A stretch of 41,505 nucleotides of DNA from Myxococcus sp. (lineage in GTDB: Bacteria > Myxococcota > Myxococcia > Myxococcales > Myxococcaceae), in contig JACSRE010000094.1 of assembly GCA_014879945.1 (NCBI GenBank), positions 1 to 41,505 on the forward strand, given 5' to 3'. A model generated the notes under the pieces. That model was not told where the DNA came from. It was given only the letters and a program-made list of their open reading frames with translations, and did not search any database. Positions 24,341 through 32,198 of this stretch are shown in pieces (position 1 is the first letter of the stretch; every line of letters begins with the position of its first letter). The position numbers were made by a program, and so were the translations under genes.

Positions 24341-25543
24341 TTACGGCTGCTCCTTGAGCTTCAGGCACGAGTCCTTGAGATCGAGGTTGGTGGACTTCTC
24401 GACGCACACCGCGAAGCTCTTGACCGCCTCTTCCTTCTTCCCTGCGCGCAGCAGGCACTGGCCGACCTTCTGGTAGCCGTCGGCGGCGTCGGGGCAGGCG
24501 TCGCGGTAGCGCGTGTACTGCTTGCACGAGTCGTCTTCCTGGCCCTGCTCGGCGTAGATCTCTCCCAGCTTCGCGTAGCCCAGGCAGTACTTCGGGTTGA
24601 TGGTGACCGAGGCCTTGAGGTGCTCGAGCGCGTTCCTGGTGTCGCCCTTGCGGTAGTACGCCCAGCCCATGTTGCCGTGGGCGATGAAGGGGGCGCCGTA
24701 GAGCACGTCGGCGAGCGCCTTCTCGTAGAGCGCGATGGCGTCGTCGTAGCGCTTCATGTCCATGTACAGGTTCCCGAGGTTGGTCATCGCCTCTGAGAAC
24801 GGCTGCTTGAGCTCCATCGCCTTGTCGTAGGCGACCTTCGCCTCGTCGAGCTTGCCGAACGAGTGGTGGAGCAAGATGCCCTTGACGTGCCACGCCTCGG
24901 CGAGCTTCGGGTTGAGCTCGAGCGCCTTCTCGATCTCGACGTACGACTGCTGGCCGTTGCGCGAGATGAGGCCGACGGCGAGATCGTAGTGGCTCTGCGC
25001 GCTGTCGCGGTCCTCCTGGGTGACGTGCGCGCACGAGGCGACGAAGAGGGCGAGGCAGAAGGCGGCGAACAGCTTGCCGATGTTCACCACCCCGCCCTTC
25101 GAGCCGGTCGGCGGCCTGGCGCCGCCCTCCATGGGCACGCCGGGCACCGCCGAGGGCGCGGGCGGCTCGCGCTGGAACACCGGCGCGCTGCGAATGATCG
25201 TCTCTTGCTCGTCGGGCGGCCGGCCGCGGAAGTTGAGGTTGTCCATGATGAAGCCCATGGACTCGACGAAGCCGAGCGCCTCGGCCTCCTCCGACTGGTA
25301 CTTGTCGGCCGGCACGGTGCCGCTGGTGGGCACGTAGACGGCGCACTCACCGGCCTCGCTCAGGTACAGGTAGACGAAGACCGCGAAGCCGCTGGGGCCG
25401 CGGAGCCCGAGCACATACGCGGTCGCGGGACCTGCGCTCCGCCCCGGCACGGCCAGGTGCGGCTGGTTGAGCGACTGGTACAGCTGCACCACCTGCTCCT
25501 TCACCGCGGGCAGGCCCTTGAGGCGTTCGTCGATGGTGTACAC
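24341..25543 (-). CDS. tgl: TPR lipoprotein like Tgl (PilQ assembly factor), in one open frame with an upstream domain
   Basis: The open frame encodes 400 residues but looks like two genes. Residues 1-150 are a soluble domain with no signal peptide (MYTIDERLKGLPAVKEQVV, then ALGFVESMGFIMDNLNF) and a Pro-rich tail. At residue 152 a typical lipoprotein signal begins, ending LALFVASC, followed by about six TPR units (for example AKVAYDKAMELKQPFSEAM and AIALYEKALADV). From the internal GTG at 25087 the lipoprotein is 248 residues, close to the 252 of Myxococcus xanthus Tgl, which helps PilQ assemble in the outer membrane for type IV pilus motility. An internal signal peptide in a fused protein would be strange, so two polypeptides are more likely. 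The Tgl identity rests on length, lipobox, TPR count and likely phylum. Confidence 0.72.
   Translation of the reverse strand: MYTIDERLKGLPAVKEQVVQLYQSLNQPHLAVPGRSAGPATAYVLGLRGPSGFAVFVYLYLSEAGECAVYVPTSGTVPADKYQSEEAEALGFVESMGFIMDNLNFRGRPPDEQETIIRSAPVFQREPPAPSAVPGVPMEGGARPPTGSKGGVVNIGKLFAAFCLALFVASCAHVTQEDRDSAQSHYDLAVGLISRNGQQSYVEIEKALELNPKLAEAWHVKGILLHHSFGKLDEAKVAYDKAMELKQPFSEAMTNLGNLYMDMKRYDDAIALYEKALADVLYGAPFIAHGNMGWAYYRKGDTRNALEHLKASVTINPKYCLGYAKLGEIYAEQGQEDDSCKQYTRYRDACPDAADGYQKVGQCLLRAGKKEEAVKSFAVCVEKSTNLDLKDSCLKLKEQP
25085..25090 (-). promoter_or_regulatory. likely internal translation start of the Tgl-like lipoprotein
   Basis: Two consecutive GTG codons (first bases at 25090 and 25087) follow an AAGGGCGGG sequence that can serve as ribosome binding site. 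The next residues are the lipoprotein signal. In the frame one base over, a TGA overlaps the second GTG as GTGA, the same 4-base overlap that joins several other genes in this operon. Confidence 0.55.
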
Positions 25544-25564
25544 GTCGCGACTTCCCTTTCACCT

Positions 25565-26158
25565 TCAGCGCGTGGTGACGCTGAACTCTTGCCGAACGTC
25601 GTTGCTCTCGCTGGCGTTGCGCTCGAACTTGATGAGCGGCGTCTCGATGGTCACCTGATCGGCCGTGATCGAGCCTTCACCGATGATGACGCGGAAGAAG
25701 TGCTCGGTGCGCGTCGACTTGGGCTGGTCTTTCTGGGCCTGCACCTTGCGCGCCTGCATCAGCACCGAGTTCTTCCCCGGCGCGAAGTGCCTGGTGATGT
25801 CCGAGACGATCTGCTCGTCGTCGCTGCGCAGGGTGCGAATGAACTTGCCGTTGATGTAGAGGTCGATGTCGTACTCGGTGCGGCCGAGCACGTTCTGCTC
25901 GGTGACCACGAAGTACTTCTTCGTCACCACGCCCTCTTCGCGCACCGCGGCGCTGCCCTTGTCGGCGGCGATGGTCACCTTCTTCACCGCGTAGCCGGGG
26001 GCGTCGATGTGCACGTTGCCCTTCTCGTCGATGGTGACGTTCACCTTGCTGAAGCTCTGGTTCGAGAGGCCCTCGACGTTGACGCCGTTGACGTAGACGT
26101 CGGCAGCAGACGCCGCGGTGGCGAGGAGCGCAGCGAGCAACAAGGTTGAACGAGTCAT
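25565..26158 (-). CDS. periplasmic protein of unknown function, PEGA-like start
   Basis: The ATG at 26158 has an excellent ribosome binding site (AGGAGGT at 26165-26171 on this strand) and is followed by a cleavable signal peptide (MTRSTLLLAALLATAASA, cut before ADVYVNG). The mature part of about 179 residues is rich in beta strands. DVYVNGVNVEGLS and VHIDAPGYAVKKVTI recall PEGA-type repeats, and YDIDLYINGKFIRTL to ILMQ-like SVLMQARKVQ looks like an Ig-like sandwich. It has no cysteine and no membrane anchor, so it is probably soluble in the periplasm. It is the first gene of the operon ending at 21756, 21 bases before the next one. A role with pili or the cell envelope is a guess from context. 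Confidence 0.78.
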   Translation of the reverse strand: MTRSTLLLAALLATAASAADVYVNGVNVEGLSNQSFSKVNVTIDEKGNVHIDAPGYAVKKVTIAADKGSAAVREEGVVTKKYFVVTEQNVLGRTEYDIDLYINGKFIRTLRSDDEQIVSDITRHFAPGKNSVLMQARKVQAQKDQPKSTRTEHFFRVIIGEGSITADQVTIETPLIKFERNASESNDVRQEFSVTTR

Positions 26159-26264
26159 CGTGAGACCTCCTGGAACCAGCCGGTCACTGGCCGCGCGGGT
26201 GGTGTAGCGCAAGTGTAAACCATTGGCATGTGAGGAAGATTTCGGCTACCGCACGCGCGTCCCC

Positions 26265-26786
26265 ATGAGCTTCTTCACGCGCCTGAAACTCGCGCTGTCC
26301 ATCCTCTTCAGAGGCGATCTGCCGGCCCCGGCCGCGCCCGCCCTGCCCGCGCCAGCCCCCGCTCCGGCCCTGCCTGCGCCAGTCGCCGTCGTGACCCCGG
26401 AGCAACGACACGGCGCGGCGCTCTTCCTCCTCGGCCTGCTCCAGCGAGAAGGCCGCCTCATCGACTTCCTCCAGGAAGACCTCGCGGGCGCCTCGGACGC
26501 CGATGTCGGCGCCGCCGCGCGCGTCGTCCACACCGGCTGCAAGAAGGTGCTCGCCCAGTACCTCGCCCTCGCGCCGGTCGTCACCGACGGTGAAGGCTCG
26601 ACCATCACCGTGCCCCAGGGCTTCGACGCCAGCCGCTTCCGCCTCACCGGCAACGTCACCGGCCAGGGCCCGTGGAAGGGCAGCCTCAAGCACCACGGCT
26701 GGGCCTGCACGAAGATCGAGCTGCCGGCGGTGCCGACCACCGTCGACGTGAAGGTCATCGCTCCCGCTGAAGTCGAGCTGCCGTGA
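26265..26786 (+). CDS. DUF2760 domain protein, first gene of an Hsp70-like operon
   Basis: From ATG 26265 the protein has 173 residues. The first part (MSFFTRLKLALSILFRGDL) is an amphipathic or weak membrane-binding helix, followed by an Ala/Pro-rich linker. The rest (QRHGAALFLLGLLQREGRLI, FLQEDLAGASDADVGAAARVV and the C-terminal GPWKGSLKHHGWACTKIELP) matches my knowledge of DUF2760. Such proteins are found next to Hsp70-like genes, as here. Its stop overlaps the start of the first Hsp70 gene by four bases (GTGA), so the two are probably made together. A role as client, adaptor or membrane tether of the Hsp70 pair is inference; no enzymatic motif is seen. Confidence 0.8.
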   Translation: MSFFTRLKLALSILFRGDLPAPAAPALPAPAPAPALPAPVAVVTPEQRHGAALFLLGLLQREGRLIDFLQEDLAGASDADVGAAARVVHTGCKKVLAQYLALAPVVTDGEGSTITVPQGFDASRFRLTGNVTGQGPWKGSLKHHGWACTKIELPAVPTTVDVKVIAPAEVELP

Positions 26787-28591
26787 CCGCGCGCTACGCC
26801 ATCGGCGTCGATCTCGGCACGACCCACTCGGCCCTCTCGTACATCGCGCTCGACGCCACCGAGGGCCGCGGCCCCAACCAGGCCGTGCTCCCGATTCCGC
26901 AGGTGACGGCGCCCGGCACCGCCGAGGCCCGCCAACTGCTCCCGTCCTTCGTGTACCTCGCCGCCGACGCCGAGTTCCCCAAAGACGCGATGGCGCTGCC
27001 GTGGAAGACCGATCAACACGCCGTCGTCGGCGAGTTCGCCCGCACGCACGGCGCGAAGGTGCCCACCCGGCTGGTGTCGTCGGCCAAGTCGTGGCTGTGC
27101 CACCCGGGCGTCGATCGCCGCGCGAAGGTGCTGCCGTGGCAGGCCCCCGCTGACGTCGCCCGAATCTCGCCCGTCGAGGCCAGCGCGCGCGTGCTCGAGC
27201 ACCTGCGCGCCGCGTGGAACAAGGAGCTCGGCAAGAAGGCGCCGCTCGACGAGCAGGAGCTGATCGTCACCGTGCCCGCGTCGTTCGACGCCGCCGCGAA
27301 GGAGCTGACGCTCGAGGCCGCCACCCAGGCCGGGCTCCCGCGGGTGACCTTGCTCGAGGAGCCCCAGGCCGCCGTCTACGCGTGGCTTGAGGCGATGGGC
27401 GCCGGCTGGCGGAGCCACCTCGAGGCCGGGAGCGTGCTCCTGGTCGTCGACGTCGGCGGCGGCACCTCTGACTTCTCGTTGCTCCGCGTGGGCCAGCAGG
27501 GCGGTGAGCTGACGCTCGAGCGCCTCGCCGTCGGCGACCACATTCTGCTCGGCGGCGACAACATGGATCTCGCGCTCGCCTTCGCGGTGAACGAGCGCTT
27601 CAAGACGGCCGGGAAGACGCTCGACGGGTGGCAGCTCGCCGCCCTGACCCAGGCCTGCCGCGTCGCCAAGGAGCAGCTCTTCTCGAACGACGAGCTCGAC
27701 AAGGCCGCGGTGGCGGTGCCGGGCCGGGGCAGCGCGCTCGTCGGCGGCACGCTCAAGGGCGAAGTCACCCGCGCCGAGCTCACCGCGCTGCTGACCGACG
27801 GCTTCTTCCCCAGGTGCGCCGTCACCGACGTGCCCGCCTCGGCGCGCCGCTCGGGCCTCACCCAGGTCGCCCTCCCCTACGCGCAAGACGCCGGCATCAC
27901 CCGCCACCTCGCGTCGTTCCTCGCGCGTCAGGCCGGCTCGCTGCACCTGGCGACGGGCTTCGCCCAGCCGACGGCGGTGCTCTTCAACGGCGGCGTCTTC
28001 AAGGCCCAGCCGCTCAAGCACCGCGTGCTCGAGGTGCTCAACGGCTGGCTCTCGACGGCCGGCGCGAAGCCCGCGAAGGAGCTGCCCGGGGCCGATCTCG
28101 ATCTCGCCGTCGCGCGTGGCGCGGCGGCCTACGGCTGGGTGAAGAACGGCCACGGCATTCGCATTCGCGGCGGCACCGCGCGCAGCTATTACGTCGGCGT
28201 CGAGGCCGCGATGTTGGCGGTGCCAGGCTACGTGCCTCCCGTGAAGGCCCTGTGCGTCGCGCCCTTCGGCATGGAAGAGGGCACCCAGGCCGACGTGCCG
28301 CCGCAGGAGTTCGGCCTCGTCGTCGGAGAGCCCACGCGCTTCCGCTTCTTCTCGTCGTCCACCCGCCGCGAAGACGTGGTGGGCTCGATGGTCGAGAACG
28401 CCGACTCCGCGAAAGATCTCGAAGAGCTGCCGCCCATCGAGACCTCGCTCGCCGGAAGCCAGGTCGGCCAGCTCGTGCCCGTCAACCTGCAGGCCGCGGT
28501 GACGGAGCTGGGCGCCCTCGAGGTGCGGTGCCTCGAGCGCGGCGGCAAGGGCCAGTGGAAGCTCGAGCTCAACGTTCGCGAGCGGGAGTAG
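26783..28591 (+). CDS. Hsp70 family protein (DnaK-like ATPase), first of a pair
   Basis: The GTG at 26783 overlaps the previous stop as GTGA. The 602-residue protein has the actin-like ATPase fold: phosphate 1 motif VDLGTTHSALSYIAL near the N terminus, LEEPQAAVYAWLE before phosphate 2, and VVDVGGGTSDFSLL near residue 222, then LLGGDNMDLALAF. The substrate-binding half is shorter and more divergent than DnaK's: no clear C-terminal lid or EEVD-like tail is seen. These features fit the YegD/Hsp70-related proteins, which bind ATP but often lack DnaJ/GrpE partners, and none is encoded here. It lies 6 bases from the second Hsp70 gene, suggesting that they act together. Confidence 0.88.
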   Translation: MTARYAIGVDLGTTHSALSYIALDATEGRGPNQAVLPIPQVTAPGTAEARQLLPSFVYLAADAEFPKDAMALPWKTDQHAVVGEFARTHGAKVPTRLVSSAKSWLCHPGVDRRAKVLPWQAPADVARISPVEASARVLEHLRAAWNKELGKKAPLDEQELIVTVPASFDAAAKELTLEAATQAGLPRVTLLEEPQAAVYAWLEAMGAGWRSHLEAGSVLLVVDVGGGTSDFSLLRVGQQGGELTLERLAVGDHILLGGDNMDLALAFAVNERFKTAGKTLDGWQLAALTQACRVAKEQLFSNDELDKAAVAVPGRGSALVGGTLKGEVTRAELTALLTDGFFPRCAVTDVPASARRSGLTQVALPYAQDAGITRHLASFLARQAGSLHLATGFAQPTAVLFNGGVFKAQPLKHRVLEVLNGWLSTAGAKPAKELPGADLDLAVARGAAAYGWVKNGHGIRIRGGTARSYYVGVEAAMLAVPGYVPPVKALCVAPFGMEEGTQADVPPQEFGLVVGEPTRFRFFSSSTRREDVVGSMVENADSAKDLEELPPIETSLAGSQVGQLVPVNLQAAVTELGALEVRCLERGGKGQWKLELNVRERE

Positions 28592-28597
28592 CGCTTC

Positions 28598-31354
28598 ATG
28601 TCGTTCATCATCGGCATCGATCTCGGCACCTCGAACTGCGCGGTCGCCTTCACCGACCCGAAGGCCGGCGCGAGGGCCACCATCACCGACTTCCCCGTGC
28701 CGCAGCTGGTGCGGCCGGGCGAGCAGGCCGCGCGCGCCCTCTTCCCCTCGGTCATCTACCAGCCGGTGGCCGGCGAGTTCCCCGCGGGCTCGGCCTCGAT
28801 GCCGTGGAGCGACGACTCCCGCGTCACCGGTGAGTTCGCGCGCTGGCAGGCCGGCCGCGTTCCGCAGCGCGCGGTGACGTCGGCGAAGAGCTGGCTCATT
28901 CACCCCGGCGTCGATCGCCAGGCGCCGATTCTTCCGTGGGGCGCGCCCGCCGACGTGCCCCGGCTCTCGCCCGTCGAGGCGCAGGCCGAGCTGCTCAGGC
29001 ACGTCGCGCAGGCGTGGAACCGCGCGCACCCCGCGCACCCGCTCGCGCAGCAAGACGTGGTGCTGACCATTCCCGCCTCGTTCGACGAGGCCGCGCGGGC
29101 GTTGACGCTCCAGGCCGCGCGCGACGCCGGCTTCGAGCTGCAGCGCCTCACCCTGCTCGAGGAGCCCCAGGCCGCCTTCTACGACTTCACCTCGCGCCAC
29201 CGCGACACCCTGGCGAAGGCGCTCCACGGCGTGCGGCTGGTGCTGGTGGTGGACGTCGGCGGCGGCACCACCGACTTCTCGCTGGTGCAGGTCGCCATGC
29301 TGCCCGAGGGCCCGGCCCTGCAGCGCCTCGCCGTGGGAGAGCACCTGCTGCTGGGCGGCGACAACATGGACGCGGCGCTGGCGCGCCAGCTCGAGCGCAA
29401 GCTCTTCCCCGACGGGCGCACCTTCTCGGCCGCGCAGTGGGCCCAGGCGCTTCAGCAGGCGCGCATGGCCAAAGAGACGGTGCTGTCGAAGGGCGGCCCC
29501 GACGCGCACGCCGTCTCCATCGTCTCGGGCGGCAGCAAGCTGATCGGCGGCACCCTGTCGTCGCAGCTGACCTACGACGAGGTGGTGCAGAGCGTCGTCG
29601 AGGGCTTCTTCCCGAAGGTGGCGGCCGACGCCGCGCCGATGAGCGCGCCGCGAGGTGGCGTGGTGGAGCTCGGCCTGCCCTTCGCGAAGGACGCCGCCAT
29701 CACCCGGCACCTGGTGGCGTTTCTGCGCGCGCACGCAGACGCGGGCTTCAAGGCGCTCGGCGCGCCAGGGGTCGGGGTGCCCCGGCCCGACGCGATCCTG
29801 CTCAACGGTGGCGTCTTCAACTCACCGACGCTGGCCGACGCGCTCGTCGAGGCGGTGTCGGCGCTCTTCCCCTCGTCGCCGCAGGTGCCGCTCTTGCCGC
29901 ACGACTCGCTCGATCTCGCGGTGGCGCGCGGCGCGGCGTACTCGGGCCTGGCGCGGCGGGCGCTGGGCAAGAAGATCGGCGGGGGCGCGCCCCGGGCCTT
30001 CTACGCGCTCGTCAGCACCGGCTCGAATGAGAAGCAGGGCGTGTGCCTGGTGCCGCGCGGGCTCGAAGAGGGCGCGACGGTGGAGCTGAAGGAGCGCGAG
30101 TTTCAGCTCACCCTCGGCCGCCCGGTGCAGTTCCAGCTCTTCTCGACGACGGCCGATCGCCTCGACGTGGCGGGCGCGCTGGTGTCGCTCGAGGACGAGC
30201 AGTTCAAGCCCCTGCCGCCGATCCACACCATCCTCTCGGGCGCGAAGGGCAGCACCATCGGCGTGCACCTGTCGGCCACGCTGTCGGAGGTGGGCACGCT
30301 GGCGCTCGCGGCGCTCGCCGGCGAGCAGCGCTGGCGGCTGGAGTTCGAGCTCCGCGGCGCCGCGCGCAGCCAGGACATCACCGTCACCGAGTCGATGCCG
30401 GCCCGCTTCGCCGAGGCCTCGACCGAGGTGGAGCGCGTGTTCGGCACCAGGCCGCTCCCGGTGAAGCCGCAAGACGTCAAGCAGCTGTTCAAGACGCTCG
30501 AGCGCATTCTGGGGCCGCGCGAGACGTGGCGCCTGCCGGTGCTCCGCGAGCTGTGGACGGCGCTGGCCGCCGGGGTGTCGAAGCGCCGCCGCTCGGTGGA
30601 CCACGAGAAGGTGATGTACCAGCTGCTCGGCTACGCGCTGCGCCCGGGCGTGGGCTACCCGCTCGACGCGTGGCGGTGCGAGCAGACGTTCGCGCTGTTC
30701 AAGGAGCAGGTCACCAACCACGGCGAGCAGGCGGTGTGGGCCGAGTTCTGGGTGCTGTGGCGACGCATCGCCAGCGGGCTGAGCGAGGCGGCGCAGCAGG
30801 CCATCTACGCGGTGCTCGAGCCGCACCTGGCGCGGCGGGTGCCGGTGGGCCTCCCGGTGCCGAAGGAGAAGCTGAAGGGCATTCAGCCGCAGGCGCTGGA
30901 GGAGATGGTGCGCTGCGCGGCGTCGCTGGAGCTGCTGCCGGTGGGGAAGAAGGCCGAGCTGGGCGCGTGGGTCGCCTCGCGCGTGGGCGCGCCCGACACC
31001 GTCGGCGGGCCGTGGGCGTGGGCCCTGGGCCGACTGGGCGCGCGGGTGCCCGTGCATGGCGCCGCGCACCGCGTGGTGAGCGCCGAGACGGCCGAGGCGT
31101 GGATTGCGCAGCTGCTCTCGCTCGACCCCAAGCGGCACGACACGGCGGGCTTCGCGCTCGCGCTCCTGTCGCGCAAGACGGGCGACCGGGTGCGCGACGT
31201 GGACGAGGCGTCGCGCGCGAAGGTGCTGGCGCACTTCGAGGCGATCGACGCGCCCCCCTCGTGGGCGCTGTTGGTGAAGGACGTCGTTCAGCTCTCGGCC
31301 GCCGACGAAGCGCGGGCGCTCGGAGACACCTTGCCGGTCGGGCTCAGCCTGTAG
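28598..31354 (+). CDS. Hsp70-like protein with long C-terminal DUF3731-type extension
   Basis: This 918-residue protein begins with an Hsp70 ATPase domain: GIDLGTSNCAVAFTD, LLEEPQAAFYDF and VVDVGGGTTDFSLVQ near residue 221, then LLLGGDNMDAALARQ. Residues about 400-600 correspond to a divergent substrate-binding region (QLFSTTADRLDVAGALVSLE). From about residue 605 a helical extension of more than 300 residues starts at SMPARFAEASTEVERVFGTR and includes LERILGPRETWRLPVLRELW and WAEFWVLWRRIASGLS. This matches the DUF3731 region of DnaK-related proteins as I know them. The extension may replace the normal lid or co-chaperone contact. It is similar to but clearly distinct from the preceding Hsp70, so the pair may form a heteromer. 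There is no evidence of damage. Confidence 0.87.
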   Translation: MSFIIGIDLGTSNCAVAFTDPKAGARATITDFPVPQLVRPGEQAARALFPSVIYQPVAGEFPAGSASMPWSDDSRVTGEFARWQAGRVPQRAVTSAKSWLIHPGVDRQAPILPWGAPADVPRLSPVEAQAELLRHVAQAWNRAHPAHPLAQQDVVLTIPASFDEAARALTLQAARDAGFELQRLTLLEEPQAAFYDFTSRHRDTLAKALHGVRLVLVVDVGGGTTDFSLVQVAMLPEGPALQRLAVGEHLLLGGDNMDAALARQLERKLFPDGRTFSAAQWAQALQQARMAKETVLSKGGPDAHAVSIVSGGSKLIGGTLSSQLTYDEVVQSVVEGFFPKVAADAAPMSAPRGGVVELGLPFAKDAAITRHLVAFLRAHADAGFKALGAPGVGVPRPDAILLNGGVFNSPTLADALVEAVSALFPSSPQVPLLPHDSLDLAVARGAAYSGLARRALGKKIGGGAPRAFYALVSTGSNEKQGVCLVPRGLEEGATVELKEREFQLTLGRPVQFQLFSTTADRLDVAGALVSLEDEQFKPLPPIHTILSGAKGSTIGVHLSATLSEVGTLALAALAGEQRWRLEFELRGAARSQDITVTESMPARFAEASTEVERVFGTRPLPVKPQDVKQLFKTLERILGPRETWRLPVLRELWTALAAGVSKRRRSVDHEKVMYQLLGYALRPGVGYPLDAWRCEQTFALFKEQVTNHGEQAVWAEFWVLWRRIASGLSEAAQQAIYAVLEPHLARRVPVGLPVPKEKLKGIQPQALEEMVRCAASLELLPVGKKAELGAWVASRVGAPDTVGGPWAWALGRLGARVPVHGAAHRVVSAETAEAWIAQLLSLDPKRHDTAGFALALLSRKTGDRVRDVDEASRAKVLAHFEAIDAPPSWALLVKDVVQLSAADEARALGDTLPVGLSL

Positions 31355-31369
31355 CGGCCCTGGGCTCCC

Positions 31370-31388
31370 GTGTGCCCGCTCGGCACGC
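31370..31388. terminator. possible bidirectional hairpin between convergent genes
   Basis: GTGTGCC at 31370-31376 can pair with GGCACGC at 31382-31388 (one G-U pair) around a five-base loop. It lies in the 49 bases between the convergent Hsp70 and START genes. There is no T tract, so Rho-independent action is uncertain. A second short hairpin (GGCGC-GA-GCGCC) is at 31392-31403. Confidence 0.35.
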
Positions 31389-31403
31389 CTCGGCGCGAGC
31401 GCC

Positions 31404-32090
31404 TCAGCGACTACCCGGCGCGCCACCCGGGGGCTGTTCGCGCGCCAGCACCTGCGCCGCCAGGCGCTCCTTCGTGCGCTTCTGCGCCTCGCGCTCGACG
31501 TTCTTGTAGGTGTCGGTGACGCCCTTCTCGTTGCCGAGGTTGGCCGCGAACGCCGGAATCCACCCGCCGGGGTCCACCGCGAACTTGTGCACCAACCACG
31601 TCTTGCCGCCGTCTCGCGGCGTCGCCAGCCACATGCCGTCGTTGGTCTGCAGGCGGGTGACGCCGCTGCGCTCGGGCAGGTGCTTCGGCCGCGCCACCCA
31701 CTTCGCCTCGAACGTGCCCGTGCCGTCGGCGCTCACCGCCTGCGGCTGCCAGAGCTGGGTGACGTAGTCGCGCTTCCCGATCACCGGGAGATCGAGCAGC
31801 GTGTAGATGAAGATGCTCCGGTCTTCGGGGCGCTCGAGAATCACCCGCGCGTCCCTCATGTAGGGCATGAACGTCTTGAGCCGTGACACGTTCATCAGCG
31901 CGTCTTGCACGTCGATGATCGGCGCGTTCACCTCGCCCTCGGCCCACACCTCTTTGATCGGCGTGCCCGGGAGCGCGCGGTTCTTCACCGTCACCGGCCC
32001 CGACACCACCGTCTCCCACCCCGGCTCGTCGGCGTGCGTCACCGCGGCCCACAGGAGCGTCGCCGACGCGATGGAGAAGAGGTGTCTCAT
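31404..32090 (-). CDS. exported START/SRPBCC-domain protein
   Basis: From the ATG at 32090 the protein has 228 residues with a signal peptide (MRHLFSIASATLLWAAVTHA). The mature part is a START-like helix-grip domain: GWETVVSGPVTVKNRALPG, then KEVWAEGEVNAPIIDVQDAL, IFIYTLLDLPVIGKRDYVT and WVARPKHLPERSGVTRLQ, ending in a long amphipathic helix. START domains hold a hydrophobic ligand such as a lipid or sterol in a cavity. The exported form would work in the periplasm. It is divergent from an RND/MMPL lipid-exporter gene 108 bases away, which hints at a joint role in lipid handling; that link is inference. An earlier in-frame start would overlap the intergenic region and give no signal peptide. 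Confidence 0.85.
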   Translation of the reverse strand: MRHLFSIASATLLWAAVTHADEPGWETVVSGPVTVKNRALPGTPIKEVWAEGEVNAPIIDVQDALMNVSRLKTFMPYMRDARVILERPEDRSIFIYTLLDLPVIGKRDYVTQLWQPQAVSADGTGTFEAKWVARPKHLPERSGVTRLQTNDGMWLATPRDGGKTWLVHKFAVDPGGWIPAFAANLGNEKGVTDTYKNVEREAQKRTKERLAAQVLAREQPPGGAPGSR

Positions 32091-32198
32091 GCGCTTCAAG
32101 GCACAGTGTAGCGCCCGTGAAACGCGCGTGCTACGCGCGCACCCGCCCAGTCGTCTTCGGGGTTTGAAGCCTCGAGCAACCACCTTCGAGGTGAAGTC

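Noticed and set aside
26159-26264. A TTTACA-like -35 on the minus strand in the gap before the periplasmic protein gene.
   Set aside because: No matching -10 element at a proper spacing; not enough to call a promoter.
26246-29734. A 1162-codon open frame on the minus strand opposite the DUF2760 and Hsp70 genes.
   Set aside because: Same artefact; the composition is low-complexity and the plus strand carries the Hsp70 motifs.
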